Source of the DNA: Candidatus Odinarchaeota archaeon
GTDB lineage: Archaea; Asgardarchaeota; JAGGXT01
Assembly: GCA_021162905.1 (NCBI GenBank)
Contig: JAGGXT010000367.1
Location: 1 to 6,881, forward strand
Direction: 5' to 3'
Length of the DNA: 6,881 bases
The notes below the pieces were generated by a model. It searched no databases. It saw nothing but the letters and a program-made list of their open reading frames with translations, and had not been told where the DNA came from. This document shows, one piece after another, positions 1-6,139 of this stretch. Every line of letters begins with the position of its first letter. Within the stretch, counting starts at the first letter, position 1. A program made the translations under genes and the position numbers.

Positions 1-1
1 A

Positions 2-289
2 AGTTCTAATATTCTGTTAGTTATAGTATTATCAGAAATCTTATCATCTCATATAACTTTAATATTCTATTTAAGAGAGACATTCTCTACTGGAGGAGTG
101 TTTACATTTATTGACTTTTTAATATCCCAAATGCCTTTTATTACATCGCTAATTGCTAGTGTCATAATATTACTCATGAAAAAAAGGATTTTTATCTTCT
201 TATCTAATAGGTATCTTAATATTTTTAACTGGATGGAGGGTCCTATTGACATATTGAGACACGAAACTTATCCAAAGAGGAGCGATTGA
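2..289 (+). CDS. C-terminal part of a membrane protein, unknown function (5' end outside window)
   Basis: The reading frame is open from the first full codon to a TGA at 287-289 and gives 95 residues, so this is the tail of a longer gene. Two hydrophobic stretches of transmembrane length are visible, at about residues 3-24 and 33-60 of the fragment. The second is followed by a basic segment (MKKR) and then a soluble tail of about 35 residues ending in PKRSD, which by the positive-inside rule should face the cytoplasm. No family motif is recognisable. The stop lies two bases before the ATG of the sugar epimerase gene, so the two are very probably co-transcribed and translationally coupled. That neighbour makes a role in glycan assembly or export possible, but this is inference from position only. 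Confidence 0.7.
   Translation, partial: SSNILLVIVLSEILSSHITLIFYLRETFSTGGVFTFIDFLISQMPFITSLIASVIILLMKKRIFIFLSNRYLNIFNWMEGPIDILRHETYPKRSD
277..282 (+). promoter_or_regulatory. Shine-Dalgarno GAGGAG deciding the epimerase start
   Basis: GAGGAG lies nine bases before the ATG at 292 but only three before the in-frame TTG at 286. The nine-base spacing is the better one and fixes the start at ATG 292. The site sits inside the last codons of the upstream membrane-protein gene. Confidence 0.65.
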
Positions 290-291
290 TA

Positions 292-1227
292 ATGGAAGTA
301 CTTTTAACTGGAGGTTGCGGGTTTATAGGGTCTCATATAGCACATAAACTAGTTGAAGATGACTTTGAAGTTCTAATAATAGACAATTTATCTAGAGGCG
401 ATATAAATCGTATAAAAGACATTCAGGAAAAAGTTGAATTCAAGAAAATAGATTTAAGGAACAAAGATAAATTAGAAGAAATATTCCCAAGGAAAGATGA
501 AACTATAGTTATTCATACCGCAGCTCAAGTTAGTGTTAACAAATCTATAGAGGATCCATGTTATGATGCGTTAAATAACATAATCGGAACACTAAACATT
601 TTAGCTCTTTCCCTGAAGTATAACGTGATAAAGTTCATACATTTCTCCAGCGCTGCTATATATGGTAACCCAAAGTATATTCCTATAGATGAGGAACACC
701 CTAAAAATCCGATAAGTCCATATGGAATAAGTAAACTTTCAAGCGAGTATTATTCCCTGACATATGATCATCTATATGGTCTAAAAGTTGTTGTATTAAG
801 ACCCTTTAATGTTTATGGACCAGGGCAAAATCCTGACGATCCGTATGCTGGAGTAATCACAATATTCGTCTCCAGAGTTTTAAACGATAAGCCACCAATT
901 GTGTTCGGTGGTCATCAAACAAGAGACTTTGTTAATGTGAAAGATGTAGTATTTGCAACCATGCTTGCTATTAAAGAGAATGTTCATGGAGAACCTTTCA
1001 ATATAGCTAGCGGCTCTGAAGTATCAATATCTGAACTAGCAAATATTATTATTAAAGCGGCAAATAAACCTAATTTAAAGCCAATATATGAAAGTATGCG
1101 CCCCGGCGATATTGAGCGTAGTGTTGCAAATATTGACAAAGCAAAAAAGCTTCTAGGTTATCATCCTAATGTAAAATTATATGAAGGTATAAAAGAAGTT
1201 GTTGAGTGGATGAAAGCACGTAAGTGA
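292..1227 (+). CDS. NAD-dependent nucleotide-sugar epimerase/dehydratase (UDP-glucose 4-epimerase-like)
   Basis: This is an extended short-chain dehydrogenase/reductase of 311 residues, a normal length for the family. Counting from ATG 292, the Rossmann glycine motif GGCGFIG is at residues 7-13. Asp31 ends the second strand and should bind the adenosine ribose, indicating NAD(H) rather than NADP(H). The substrate strand SSAAIYG is at 119-125 and the catalytic pair is Tyr144/Lys148 in SPYGISK. The nucleotide-sugar-binding elements LRPFNVYGPG (169-178), QTRDF (about 209-213) and MRPGDIERS (about 279-287) follow in the expected order. Such enzymes invert or dehydrate a hexose on UDP, GDP or dTDP in the cytoplasm. 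The exact sugar cannot be read from the sequence; UDP-glucose/UDP-galactose is a guess from similarity to archaeal GalE-like proteins. An in-frame TTG at 286 is the alternative start but is too close to the ribosome site. Position after a membrane protein suggests surface-glycan or N-glycan precursor synthesis. Confidence 0.9.
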   Translation: MEVLLTGGCGFIGSHIAHKLVEDDFEVLIIDNLSRGDINRIKDIQEKVEFKKIDLRNKDKLEEIFPRKDETIVIHTAAQVSVNKSIEDPCYDALNNIIGTLNILALSLKYNVIKFIHFSSAAIYGNPKYIPIDEEHPKNPISPYGISKLSSEYYSLTYDHLYGLKVVVLRPFNVYGPGQNPDDPYAGVITIFVSRVLNDKPPIVFGGHQTRDFVNVKDVVFATMLAIKENVHGEPFNIASGSEVSISELANIIIKAANKPNLKPIYESMRPGDIERSVANIDKAKKLLGYHPNVKLYEGIKEVVEWMKARK

Positions 1228-1233
1228 TCTCCT

Positions 1234-1488
1234 ATGATTGTTCAATTGAATCAAATTTTACAAATGAGTATCTTCTTAAGAAGTATGGGTTTTTCGATAA
1301 GAAGGCATTATAATGAATTTTTCATATACGACGACAAAGGTTTTTTCTGTTATCTTCTCTATCGAAGGAACGATCTTATTGAAATATATCTTCCAAAATG
1401 GAGAAAAGCAGATGAGGAGAAACTTTTTCTTCTAAGAAGGAATCTCAAAAAGATATTTTCCAATCCTGAAATAAAAATTTTTAAATAA
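1234..1488 (+). CDS. small basic protein, unknown function
   Basis: This 84-residue protein is not recognised. Its ATG is six bases after the epimerase stop. GTGATC at 1224-1229, overlapping that stop, matches the complement of the archaeal 16S tail (GAUCAC) and could act as ribosome site. The pattern suggests a compact fold. A helix of about 15 residues (NQILQMSIFLRSMGF) is followed by alternating aromatic/hydrophobic strands at about 22-54 (HYNEFFIYDD, FFCYLLYRR, LIEIYLPKW). A charged helix (ADEEKLFLLRRNLKKIF) ends the protein. It is rich in Lys/Arg and aromatic residues, has a single Cys, and shows no signal peptide or membrane segment. The tight spacing supports a real gene in the epimerase operon. 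A longer reverse-strand frame crosses the same DNA but lacks comparable support. Confidence 0.6.
   Translation: MIVQLNQILQMSIFLRSMGFSIRRHYNEFFIYDDKGFFCYLLYRRNDLIEIYLPKWRKADEEKLFLLRRNLKKIFSNPEIKIFK
1478..1487 (+). promoter_or_regulatory. candidate TATA box for accC
   Basis: TTTTTAAATA is preceded by an A-rich stretch (1471-1477) that could serve as the TFB recognition element. Archaeal transcription starts about 25 bases after the box centre, so the start would fall near 1507-1512. That leaves a leader of about 70 bases before the accC ATG. The box overlaps the end of the upstream small gene. An alternative weaker box is GATATAG at 1509-1515. Confidence 0.4.
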
Positions 1489-1568
1489 TGAGGTTGCCAA
1501 CATCTATTGATATAGCTCCTATTGACACAAGTTTTCATCGTTTTCAGCAGTGCATAAGTCTTAATATT

Positions 1569-1573
1569 AGGTG
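1569..1573 (+). promoter_or_regulatory. Shine-Dalgarno AGGTG of accC
   Basis: AGGTG stands eight bases before the ATG at 1582. It matches the complement of the archaeal 16S tail and supports this ATG as the accC start. Confidence 0.6.
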
Positions 1574-1581
1574 TTTCTGTT

Positions 1582-3153
1582 ATGACATATTTTGAGAAAA
1601 TACTGATAGCTAACAGAGGCGAGATCGCAGTTAGAATAATTAGAGCGTGCAGGGAACTAGGAATAAAATCAGTTACCATATACTCAGATGCTGACAAGTA
1701 TTCTTTACACGTAAAAATGGCAGACGAGGCATTTTACATTGGTAAACCTGATCCACTTGATAGTTATTTGAATATCGAAAAGATAATTAATATTGCAGAT
1801 GAAGCTGGAGTAGATGCTATTCATCCTGGATATGGATTCTTATCTGAAAATTATCGATTTGCAGAGGCTTGTAAAAAGAATAAAATAACCTTCATTGGCC
1901 CTTCAGCAGAAGTTCTCAAAAAAATAAAGGACAAATTGTATGCTAAACTACTTATGAGAAAAGCTGATATTCCAGTAGTCCCCGGATCTCTATCTCCAAT
2001 AGAAGACTTAGATGATGCTTTAGCAGTGGCTAATGAAATAGGATATCCAGTTCTTCTCAAACCAGCAGCTGGTGGCGGTGGCATTGGAATGTATGTAGCA
2101 CGGTCATCATCGCAGTTAAAGAAAATGTTTAAACAAGCTCAAAAACAAGCGTTTAATGTATTCGGAGATGACAGCATATATATAGAGAAATATTTGACCC
2201 GTCCAAGGCATATAGAATTCCAAATTATTGCAGACAAATATGGTAACGTGGTTCACTTAGGAGAGAGAGAATGTTCCATTCAAAGAAGGCATCAAAAATT
2301 AATTGAAGAATCGCCATCGCCAGCGATTTCTGAAGAAGAACGTACAATAATGGGAGGGTATGCCGTTAAAGCAGCAAAAGCAATAAATTATGATAGCGTT
2401 GGTACTATAGAGTTTATATATCAAGATGGGGAGTTCTATTTCTTAGAAATTAATGCTAGAATACAAGTAGAGCATGGAATCACAGAATTAAGAACAGGTA
2501 TTGATCTAATTAAAGAGCAAATCAGAATCGCAGCTGGCGAAAAAATAGGCTACACGCAAAGTGATATAACTTTAAGAGGGTGGGCAATTGAATGTAGAAT
2601 AAATGCAGAAGACCCATTCAATAATTTCTTGCCAAACCCTGGTACGATTGAGGAATACTTTGAACCAGGAGGCTTTGGAATACGGGTGGATTCTGGAGTT
2701 CGCTCAGGATCATCAGTTCCACCTGAGTATGACCCATTAATTGCGAAGTTAATGGTATGGGATATTGATAGATTGTCCGCAATAAATAGAATGAGAAGAG
2801 CTCTCGACGAATTTGTTATTACAGGAATCAAAACAACTATACCATTATATAAGATTATATTCTCAGAAAAGAATTTCATTAAAGGTAATTATAATACATT
2901 ATATTTAGATAACTATTTACGAGGTTTACTTAATGAAGTATATGATGAGGAACTAAAAAGAGTTGCTGCCGTAACAGCAGCTATTAATGTTTTGATAGGA
3001 AAAAATCTTTCAAAATTAACAGCAAACAGTACAGTTCAAGTAGCTAAGAAGGTCAGACGGTATATATATCCGCAAAATCAATACGAAATCTTCTACTTAA
3101 GTAGATGGGGAAAAAGGAAAAATTTCTTCTATCGCTCAACGAATGTTACTTAA
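1582..3153 (+). CDS. accC: biotin carboxylase subunit of acetyl-/propionyl-CoA carboxylase
   Basis: AccC carboxylates the biotin on the carrier protein using ATP and bicarbonate, in the cytoplasm. The 523-residue product has the full ATP-grasp layout. The N-terminal domain begins FEKILIANRGEIAVRI (4-19). The ATP lid is KPAAGGGGIGM (160-170), followed by EKYL (202-205) and His210, then HQK with Lys239. Metal ligands are Glu277 and Glu289 (FLEIN), and catalysis uses Arg293, Val296/Glu297 and Arg339 (ECRINAED). From memory of the E. coli enzyme, all these sit one residue later than their counterparts, so the active site appears intact. Two small departures are Ile168 where E. coli has Arg167, and QVEHG instead of QVEHP. 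The carboxylase domain ends near 450. The remaining ~70 residues form a helix (KRVAAVTAAINVLIG) and a basic tail. The gene converges on accB, overlapping it by eight bases. Pyruvate carboxylase subunit A is a close relative, but the pccB neighbour favours acyl-CoA carboxylase. Confidence 0.95.
   Translation: MTYFEKILIANRGEIAVRIIRACRELGIKSVTIYSDADKYSLHVKMADEAFYIGKPDPLDSYLNIEKIINIADEAGVDAIHPGYGFLSENYRFAEACKKNKITFIGPSAEVLKKIKDKLYAKLLMRKADIPVVPGSLSPIEDLDDALAVANEIGYPVLLKPAAGGGGIGMYVARSSSQLKKMFKQAQKQAFNVFGDDSIYIEKYLTRPRHIEFQIIADKYGNVVHLGERECSIQRRHQKLIEESPSPAISEEERTIMGGYAVKAAKAINYDSVGTIEFIYQDGEFYFLEINARIQVEHGITELRTGIDLIKEQIRIAAGEKIGYTQSDITLRGWAIECRINAEDPFNNFLPNPGTIEEYFEPGGFGIRVDSGVRSGSSVPPEYDPLIAKLMVWDIDRLSAINRMRRALDEFVITGIKTTIPLYKIIFSEKNFIKGNYNTLYLDNYLRGLLNEVYDEELKRVAAVTAAINVLIGKNLSKLTANSTVQVAKKVRRYIYPQNQYEIFYLSRWGKRKNFFYRSTNVT
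3111..3122 (-). terminator. candidate oligo-T terminator for the birA-pccB-accB operon
   Basis: Read on the - strand, this is TTTTT-CC-TTTTT, starting about 24 bases after the accB stop. Archaeal RNA polymerase stops at T-tracts without needing a hairpin. The tract lies inside the last codons of accC on the other strand, where it encodes part of a Lys/Arg-rich tail. Confidence 0.4.
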
Positions 3154-3706
3154 TAGTAACTATAGGCTCTCCCTTTTTGACAATCTTACCTATCGATGCC
3201 CTAATATCTCTAACAATACCATCCACTTTTGCTACAATTTCATTTCTCATTTTCATGGCTTCTATGACAGCTACTGTTTGTCCTCTTTTAACTTTATCTC
3301 CGATTTTGACCTTTAACTCAACTAGTTTTCCATAAAATGGAGCAACAACGGTTCCTAAGGGGATAAATTTACTTTTATCCTTCTTATACTCAATGTATGG
3401 TGACATTGCAGATTCTGGTGGTATTTGCATATCTAAGTGCTCTCTGATTGACAGTTTAAGAGGCTTTGCATTAACTTCGATTTTTGGTGTTTCGTTCCTT
3501 TCGGAAACAAAATTATTAAGAACTATATTATATTCCTTATCGCCAATTTTGATTATTGCATGACCAAAACTATCAATTCTCTTTATCTTAGCTATTATTT
3601 TTCTTTCCCCAAAATCAATTAATAACTTATCTTTTGATAATCTTTTCACCTTAACTTTATATGCATTATTATCAACAATCAATTCGTATCTTGTTTTTTC
3701 AAGCAA
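3146..3706 (-). CDS. accB: biotin carboxyl carrier protein of acetyl-/propionyl-CoA carboxylase
   Basis: This 186-residue protein carries the covalently bound biotin that shuttles the carboxyl group from AccC to PccB. The biotinyl domain covers about 116-186. It contains GTVVAPFYGKLVEL, the site EAMKM (149-153) with Lys152 as biotin acceptor, and GxVxxIxxxxGxxVxxGxPI after it. The first ~65 residues form alternating strands (YELIVDNNAYKVKV, KLLIDFGERKIIAKI, HAIIKIGDKEYNIVL). A linker with SPYIEYKKDKSK follows. The strand region resembles the barrel that joins the carboxylase and carrier domains in fused propionyl-CoA carboxylase alpha chains. The start is a TTG, with GGGGG (3715-3719) eight bases upstream; no ATG is available in frame nearby. 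The gene lies 12 bases after pccB. Unusual points are APFYG where APMPG is common, and Arg rather than Glu/Asn/Met after AMKM. Confidence 0.93.
   Translation of the reverse strand: MLEKTRYELIVDNNAYKVKVKRLSKDKLLIDFGERKIIAKIKRIDSFGHAIIKIGDKEYNIVLNNFVSERNETPKIEVNAKPLKLSIREHLDMQIPPESAMSPYIEYKKDKSKFIPLGTVVAPFYGKLVELKVKIGDKVKRGQTVAVIEAMKMRNEIVAKVDGIVRDIRASIGKIVKKGEPIVTIK
3174..3178 (+). terminator. candidate T-tract terminator for accC
   Basis: TTTTT preceded by CCC begins 20 bases after the accC stop, within the 3' coding end of accB on the opposite strand. A five-T tract is a weak but plausible archaeal terminator; no hairpin is evident. Confidence 0.3.
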
Positions 3707-3714
3707 ATGGTAAA

Positions 3715-3719
3715 CCCCC
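3715..3719 (-). promoter_or_regulatory. Shine-Dalgarno-like GGGGG deciding the accB TTG start
   Basis: Five G residues, the first being the last base of the pccB TAG stop, end eight bases before the TTG at 3706-3704. The spacing supports TTG as the initiation codon. Confidence 0.5.
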
Positions 3720-5293
3720 TACATTGGCATATTCCCATGCTTTCTTGGGGGGAGTGACTTCCTTTTATTAATTAACATTTCAAGAGCTTTTATTAATAGT
3801 GGTCTAGTTTCATGAGGCTCTATGACATCATCAACATATCCAACCTCTGCAGCTCGATATGGATTTGCAAAAAGATCTCTGTATTCTTTTATTTTTTCTC
3901 TCATAAAGGCTTCTTTGTCCTCCGCCTTTTCTAATTCTCTCTTAAATATTATCTCAACAGCTCCCTCAGCTCCCATCACAGCTATCTCTGCAGTTGGCCA
4001 AGCATATACTATATCTGCGCCTAAATGTTTACTGTTCATAACTATATAAGCGCCACCGTATGCTTTTCTGACAATAACAGTTAATTTTGGAACGGTGGCT
4101 CCTGCATAAGCATAAATTAATTTAGCTCCATGCCTTATTATGCCTCCATGCTCCTGCGCGGTTCCTGGAAGATATCCTGGTACATCAACAAATGTTACAA
4201 TTGGTATATTAAAGGCATCACAAAATCTAACAAATCTTGTAGCCTTGTCAGAGGCATCTATATCAAGAGCGCCAGCTAGAACCTTAGGTTGATTTGCTAT
4301 TATTCCAACCGTGTGTCCGTTAAGCCTAGCAAATCCGGTTATTATGTTCCTAGCGAAGAGTGGTTGAATTTCAAAAAATTCGCCATCATCTACAATTCTC
4401 AAAATAATATCTCTCATATCATAACTTAACTTAGGATCTGTTGGAACAATATGATCTAATTCCTCGTCCATTCTATTAGGATCATCCAGAGTTTTAACTA
4501 CTGGTGGGTCCTCCATGTTATTTTGTGGTATGTAACTTAAAAGACGACGTGTCATTGCTAAAGCCTCTTCGTCATTTTCAGCAACTAAACTAGCGACTCC
4601 ACTTTTCTCTGCATGTACTAAAGCCCCACCGAGTTCCTCAAAAGTTACATCCTCGCCTATAGCAGCCTTCGTAACTTTCGGTCCAGTTACAAACATGTAA
4701 CTTGTCTTCTTAACCATTATTATGAAATCTGTTAATGCGGGAGAATAGACAGCTCCTCCAGCGCAAGGTCCCATTATCAAAGAAATCTGAGGAATTACGC
4801 CAGAGGCGATAACATTTCTGTAAAATATCTCTCCATACCCTCCCAAGCTTAAGATACCCTCTTGGATTCTTGCTCCACCAGAGTCATTTATTCCTATAAC
4901 TGGTGCTCCGACTTCAAGTGCTAGATCCATAATCTTTACTATTTTCTTTGCCATCATTTCTCCAAGCGATCCGCCCATAACGGTAAAATCCTGAGAATAT
5001 ACGAAAACTAAACGGCCATTGATAGTACCATACCCAGTAACTACACCGTCTCCGGGAATTTTCTTTTCCTCTAGACCAAAGTAACGTACTCTTGTTTCAA
5101 CTAACTTGTCAAGTTCGACGAAACTTCCTTCATCCAATAAGAGTTCTATTCTCTCTCGAGCGGTTAGCTTTCCTTTTTTATGCTGAATTTTAATTTTTTC
5201 TGGGCCACCGCCTAGTTCAGCCATTTTTTTCTTTTTTCTTAATTCTTCTACAAGTTCTTCGTATGTTGGAAAGCTATCTTCCTTATAACTCAT
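3719..5293 (-). CDS. pccB: acyl-CoA carboxylase carboxyltransferase (beta) subunit, acetyl-/propionyl-CoA type
   Basis: This subunit transfers CO2 from carboxybiotin to the alpha carbon of an acyl-CoA, giving malonyl-CoA or methylmalonyl-CoA. The 524-residue product has two crotonase-like halves, as in human PCCB and bacterial AccB/PccB beta chains. Residues here count from ATG 5293. The N half has [17 protein letters not shown] (42-58), [10 protein letters not shown] (137-146) and [13 protein letters not shown] (174-186), which form the acyl-CoA oxyanion pocket. The C half has [12 protein letters not shown] (370-381), [11 protein letters not shown] (409-419) and [19 protein letters not shown] (430-448). 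Ile417 sits where strict propionyl-CoA enzymes carry Asp, suggesting acceptance of acetyl-CoA. An in-frame GTG at 5305 lies five bases after the birA stop, but GGTG there is better read as the ribosome site for ATG 5293. A sodium-pump decarboxylase alpha chain is a family alternative; the biotin carboxylase next door argues for a carboxylase. Confidence 0.95.
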   Translation of the reverse strand: MSYKEDSFPTYEELVEELRKKKKMAELGGGPEKIKIQHKKGKLTARERIELLLDEGSFVELDKLVETRVRYFGLEEKKIPGDGVVTGYGTINGRLVFVYSQDFTVMGGSLGEMMAKKIVKIMDLALEVGAPVIGINDSGGARIQEGILSLGGYGEIFYRNVIASGVIPQISLIMGPCAGGAVYSPALTDFIIMVKKTSYMFVTGPKVTKAAIGEDVTFEELGGALVHAEKSGVASLVAENDEEALAMTRRLLSYIPQNNMEDPPVVKTLDDPNRMDEELDHIVPTDPKLSYDMRDIILRIVDDGEFFEIQPLFARNIITGFARLNGHTVGIIANQPKVLAGALDIDASDKATRFVRFCDAFNIPIVTFVDVPGYLPGTAQEHGGIIRHGAKLIYAYAGATVPKLTVIVRKAYGGAYIVMNSKHLGADIVYAWPTAEIAVMGAEGAVEIIFKRELEKAEDKEAFMREKIKEYRDLFANPYRAAEVGYVDDVIEPHETRPLLIKALEMLINKRKSLPPRKHGNMPM

Positions 5294-5302
5294 ATATCGT
5301 AA

Positions 5303-5306
5303 CACC
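5303..5306 (-). promoter_or_regulatory. Shine-Dalgarno GGTG deciding the pccB start
   Basis: GGTG on the - strand is nine bases before ATG 5293. Its last three bases are also the in-frame GTG at 5305, which has no ribosome site of its own at a good distance. The ATG is therefore preferred. Confidence 0.55.
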
Positions 5307-5310
5307 AGCT

Positions 5311-6078
5311 TTATTCTTCTAAAATTCTAATTGAAACATAATCATAAATTTTTATAACGTTACCATCGATATCAAAAATGAGACCACCATCATTATAATC
5401 AATATCTACTGCACGACCTATAATTTTTTTACCTTCCATATCAACACTAATTTTTCTTCCTAAAGTAATATCAAATTTTTTCCATAGGTCAAAGAGTTTA
5501 TCTGGTTTACTTCTTTTTCGTATGAATTCAATTAGTAATATATTAATCTTTTTGAGAAGAAAATCAAGAATTTCAGATATATTATATTCTTTTTTACATA
5601 CTTCTGAAAGTGAAATTGCTGTATCTCTTAAATCCTTTCTATTTCCTACTGGGTTATTAATATTAATACCAATACCAATAAACACATCCTGAAAATCACT
5701 TCTACATGACTCCCTTGAGTCTATAAGAATTCCAGCAACCTTTTTTCCTTCGATCAGAATGTCGTTTGGCCATTTAATTGACACACTCTTACCGCACGAA
5801 TAGTGATTTATAGTTTCTGCCGTAGCAACTGCTACTAAATAGGGAATCATAAAGATTTTAGTATTGGGAATAACCCCCCGTAAAACAATAGTTACCCAAA
5901 GACCCCCCTCTGGTGAATACCAAAAGCGCCCTTTTCTTCCTTTACCACGACTTTGGACTCGTGCGGTTACAACAAAAATTGGATGATCTATTTTTTCCGC
6001 AATATCTTTTGCAACATCCATTGTCGATGTTACTTTTTCAAACTTGAATATTTTCCAATTGAGAGAATTAAAATACAT
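5311..6078 (-). CDS. birA: biotin--protein ligase, catalytic type without DNA-binding domain
   Basis: The enzyme makes biotinyl-AMP and transfers biotin to the lysine of the carrier protein, here surely Lys152 of the accB product. Counting from ATG 6078 there are 255 residues. The usual motifs occur in order: STMDVA (18-23), [12 protein letters not shown] (42-53), [10 protein letters not shown] (55-64), KWPND (102-106), KKVAGIL (112-118) and GIGININ (135-141). A small C-terminal barrel domain begins near 205 ([24 protein letters not shown]). There is no N-terminal winged helix, so it is a monofunctional ligase that cannot repress biotin genes as E. coli BirA does. In the signature loop, GRGR is replaced by SRGKGR, still basic. 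The start at ATG 6078 is chosen because GGTGG lies five bases before it; in-frame TTG 6090 and GTG 6087 overlap that site. It is first in the birA-pccB-accB operon, 17 bases before pccB. Confidence 0.93.
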   Translation of the reverse strand: MYFNSLNWKIFKFEKVTSTMDVAKDIAEKIDHPIFVVTARVQSRGKGRKGRFWYSPEGGLWVTIVLRGVIPNTKIFMIPYLVAVATAETINHYSCGKSVSIKWPNDILIEGKKVAGILIDSRESCRSDFQDVFIGIGININNPVGNRKDLRDTAISLSEVCKKEYNISEILDFLLKKINILLIEFIRKRSKPDKLFDLWKKFDITLGRKISVDMEGKKIIGRAVDIDYNDGGLIFDIDGNVIKIYDYVSIRILEE

Positions 6079-6083
6079 GTATA

Positions 6084-6088
6084 CCACC
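6084..6088 (-). promoter_or_regulatory. Shine-Dalgarno GGTGG of birA
   Basis: GGTGG on the - strand ends five bases before ATG 6078 and decides that start over the TTG (6090) and GTG (6087) codons that overlap it. Confidence 0.6.
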
Positions 6089-6103
6089 AATATAGGTATA
6101 TTG
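6088..6103. repeat. 7-base perfect inverted repeat, possible operator
   Basis: CAATATA (6088-6094) and TATATTG (6097-6103) are exact reverse complements around a GG centre. The dyad lies in the divergent promoter and overlaps one candidate TATA box and the start of the birA ribosome site, where a repressor could act. AT-rich DNA produces such dyads by chance fairly often. Confidence 0.35.
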
Positions 6104-6129
6104 CGAGTAATGTAATATCTTCAAAGTAT

Positions 6130-6134
6130 GGTGG
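6130..6134 (+). promoter_or_regulatory. Shine-Dalgarno GGTGG of the FtsZ-like gene
   Basis: GGTGG lies five bases before ATG 6140, the same motif and spacing as at birA on the other strand. An in-frame ATG at 6128 overlaps it and is less likely to be used. Confidence 0.6.
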
Positions 6135-6139
6135 CTATC

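Larger units (their letters stand above)
6079..6139. promoter_or_regulatory. divergent promoter region between birA and the FtsZ-like gene
   Basis: This 61-base AT-rich spacer must drive both directions. GTATATT (6097-6103) is placed about 25 bases before 6126, which would give the rightward gene a leader of about 14 bases holding its GGTGG. On the - strand, GATATTAC (6112-6119) is placed to start birA near 6090. The two boxes are close together, so the promoters would compete or be co-regulated. Assignments rest on spacing only. Confidence 0.4.

Noticed and set aside
67..252. 61-codon reverse-strand frame
   Set aside because: It lies opposite the membrane-protein gene. It has no ribosome site and no recognisable motif, and it is explained as a shadow of the coding strand.
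241..1527. 11-base identity TCCTATTGACA at 241-251 and 1517-1527
   Set aside because: One short AT-rich match, one copy inside a coding region, is expected by chance in a window of this size.
1489..1581. tRNA, small RNA or riboswitch in the accC leader
   Set aside because: No cloverleaf, C/D box pair or long stem could be drawn. Only a four-base dyad and the short direct repeat are visible.
1359..1697. 112-codon reverse-strand frame crossing the small gene, the accC leader and the start of accC
   Set aside because: It would run against the certain accC start and its leader, shows no family features and has no support from spacing.
3105..3335. 76-codon forward frame rich in Thr, Leu and Ser
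   Set aside because: It overlaps the biotinyl domain of accB on the other strand, including the codons for the biotin site; its composition is that of a shadow frame.
3719..5293. PccB as alpha chain of a sodium-pumping decarboxylase
   Set aside because: A complete biotin carboxylase gene is adjacent and no membrane beta or delta subunit is seen, so a carboxylase is the simpler reading.
5311..6078. BirA acting as repressor of its own operon
   Set aside because: The protein begins directly with the catalytic domain and has no helix-turn-helix segment.
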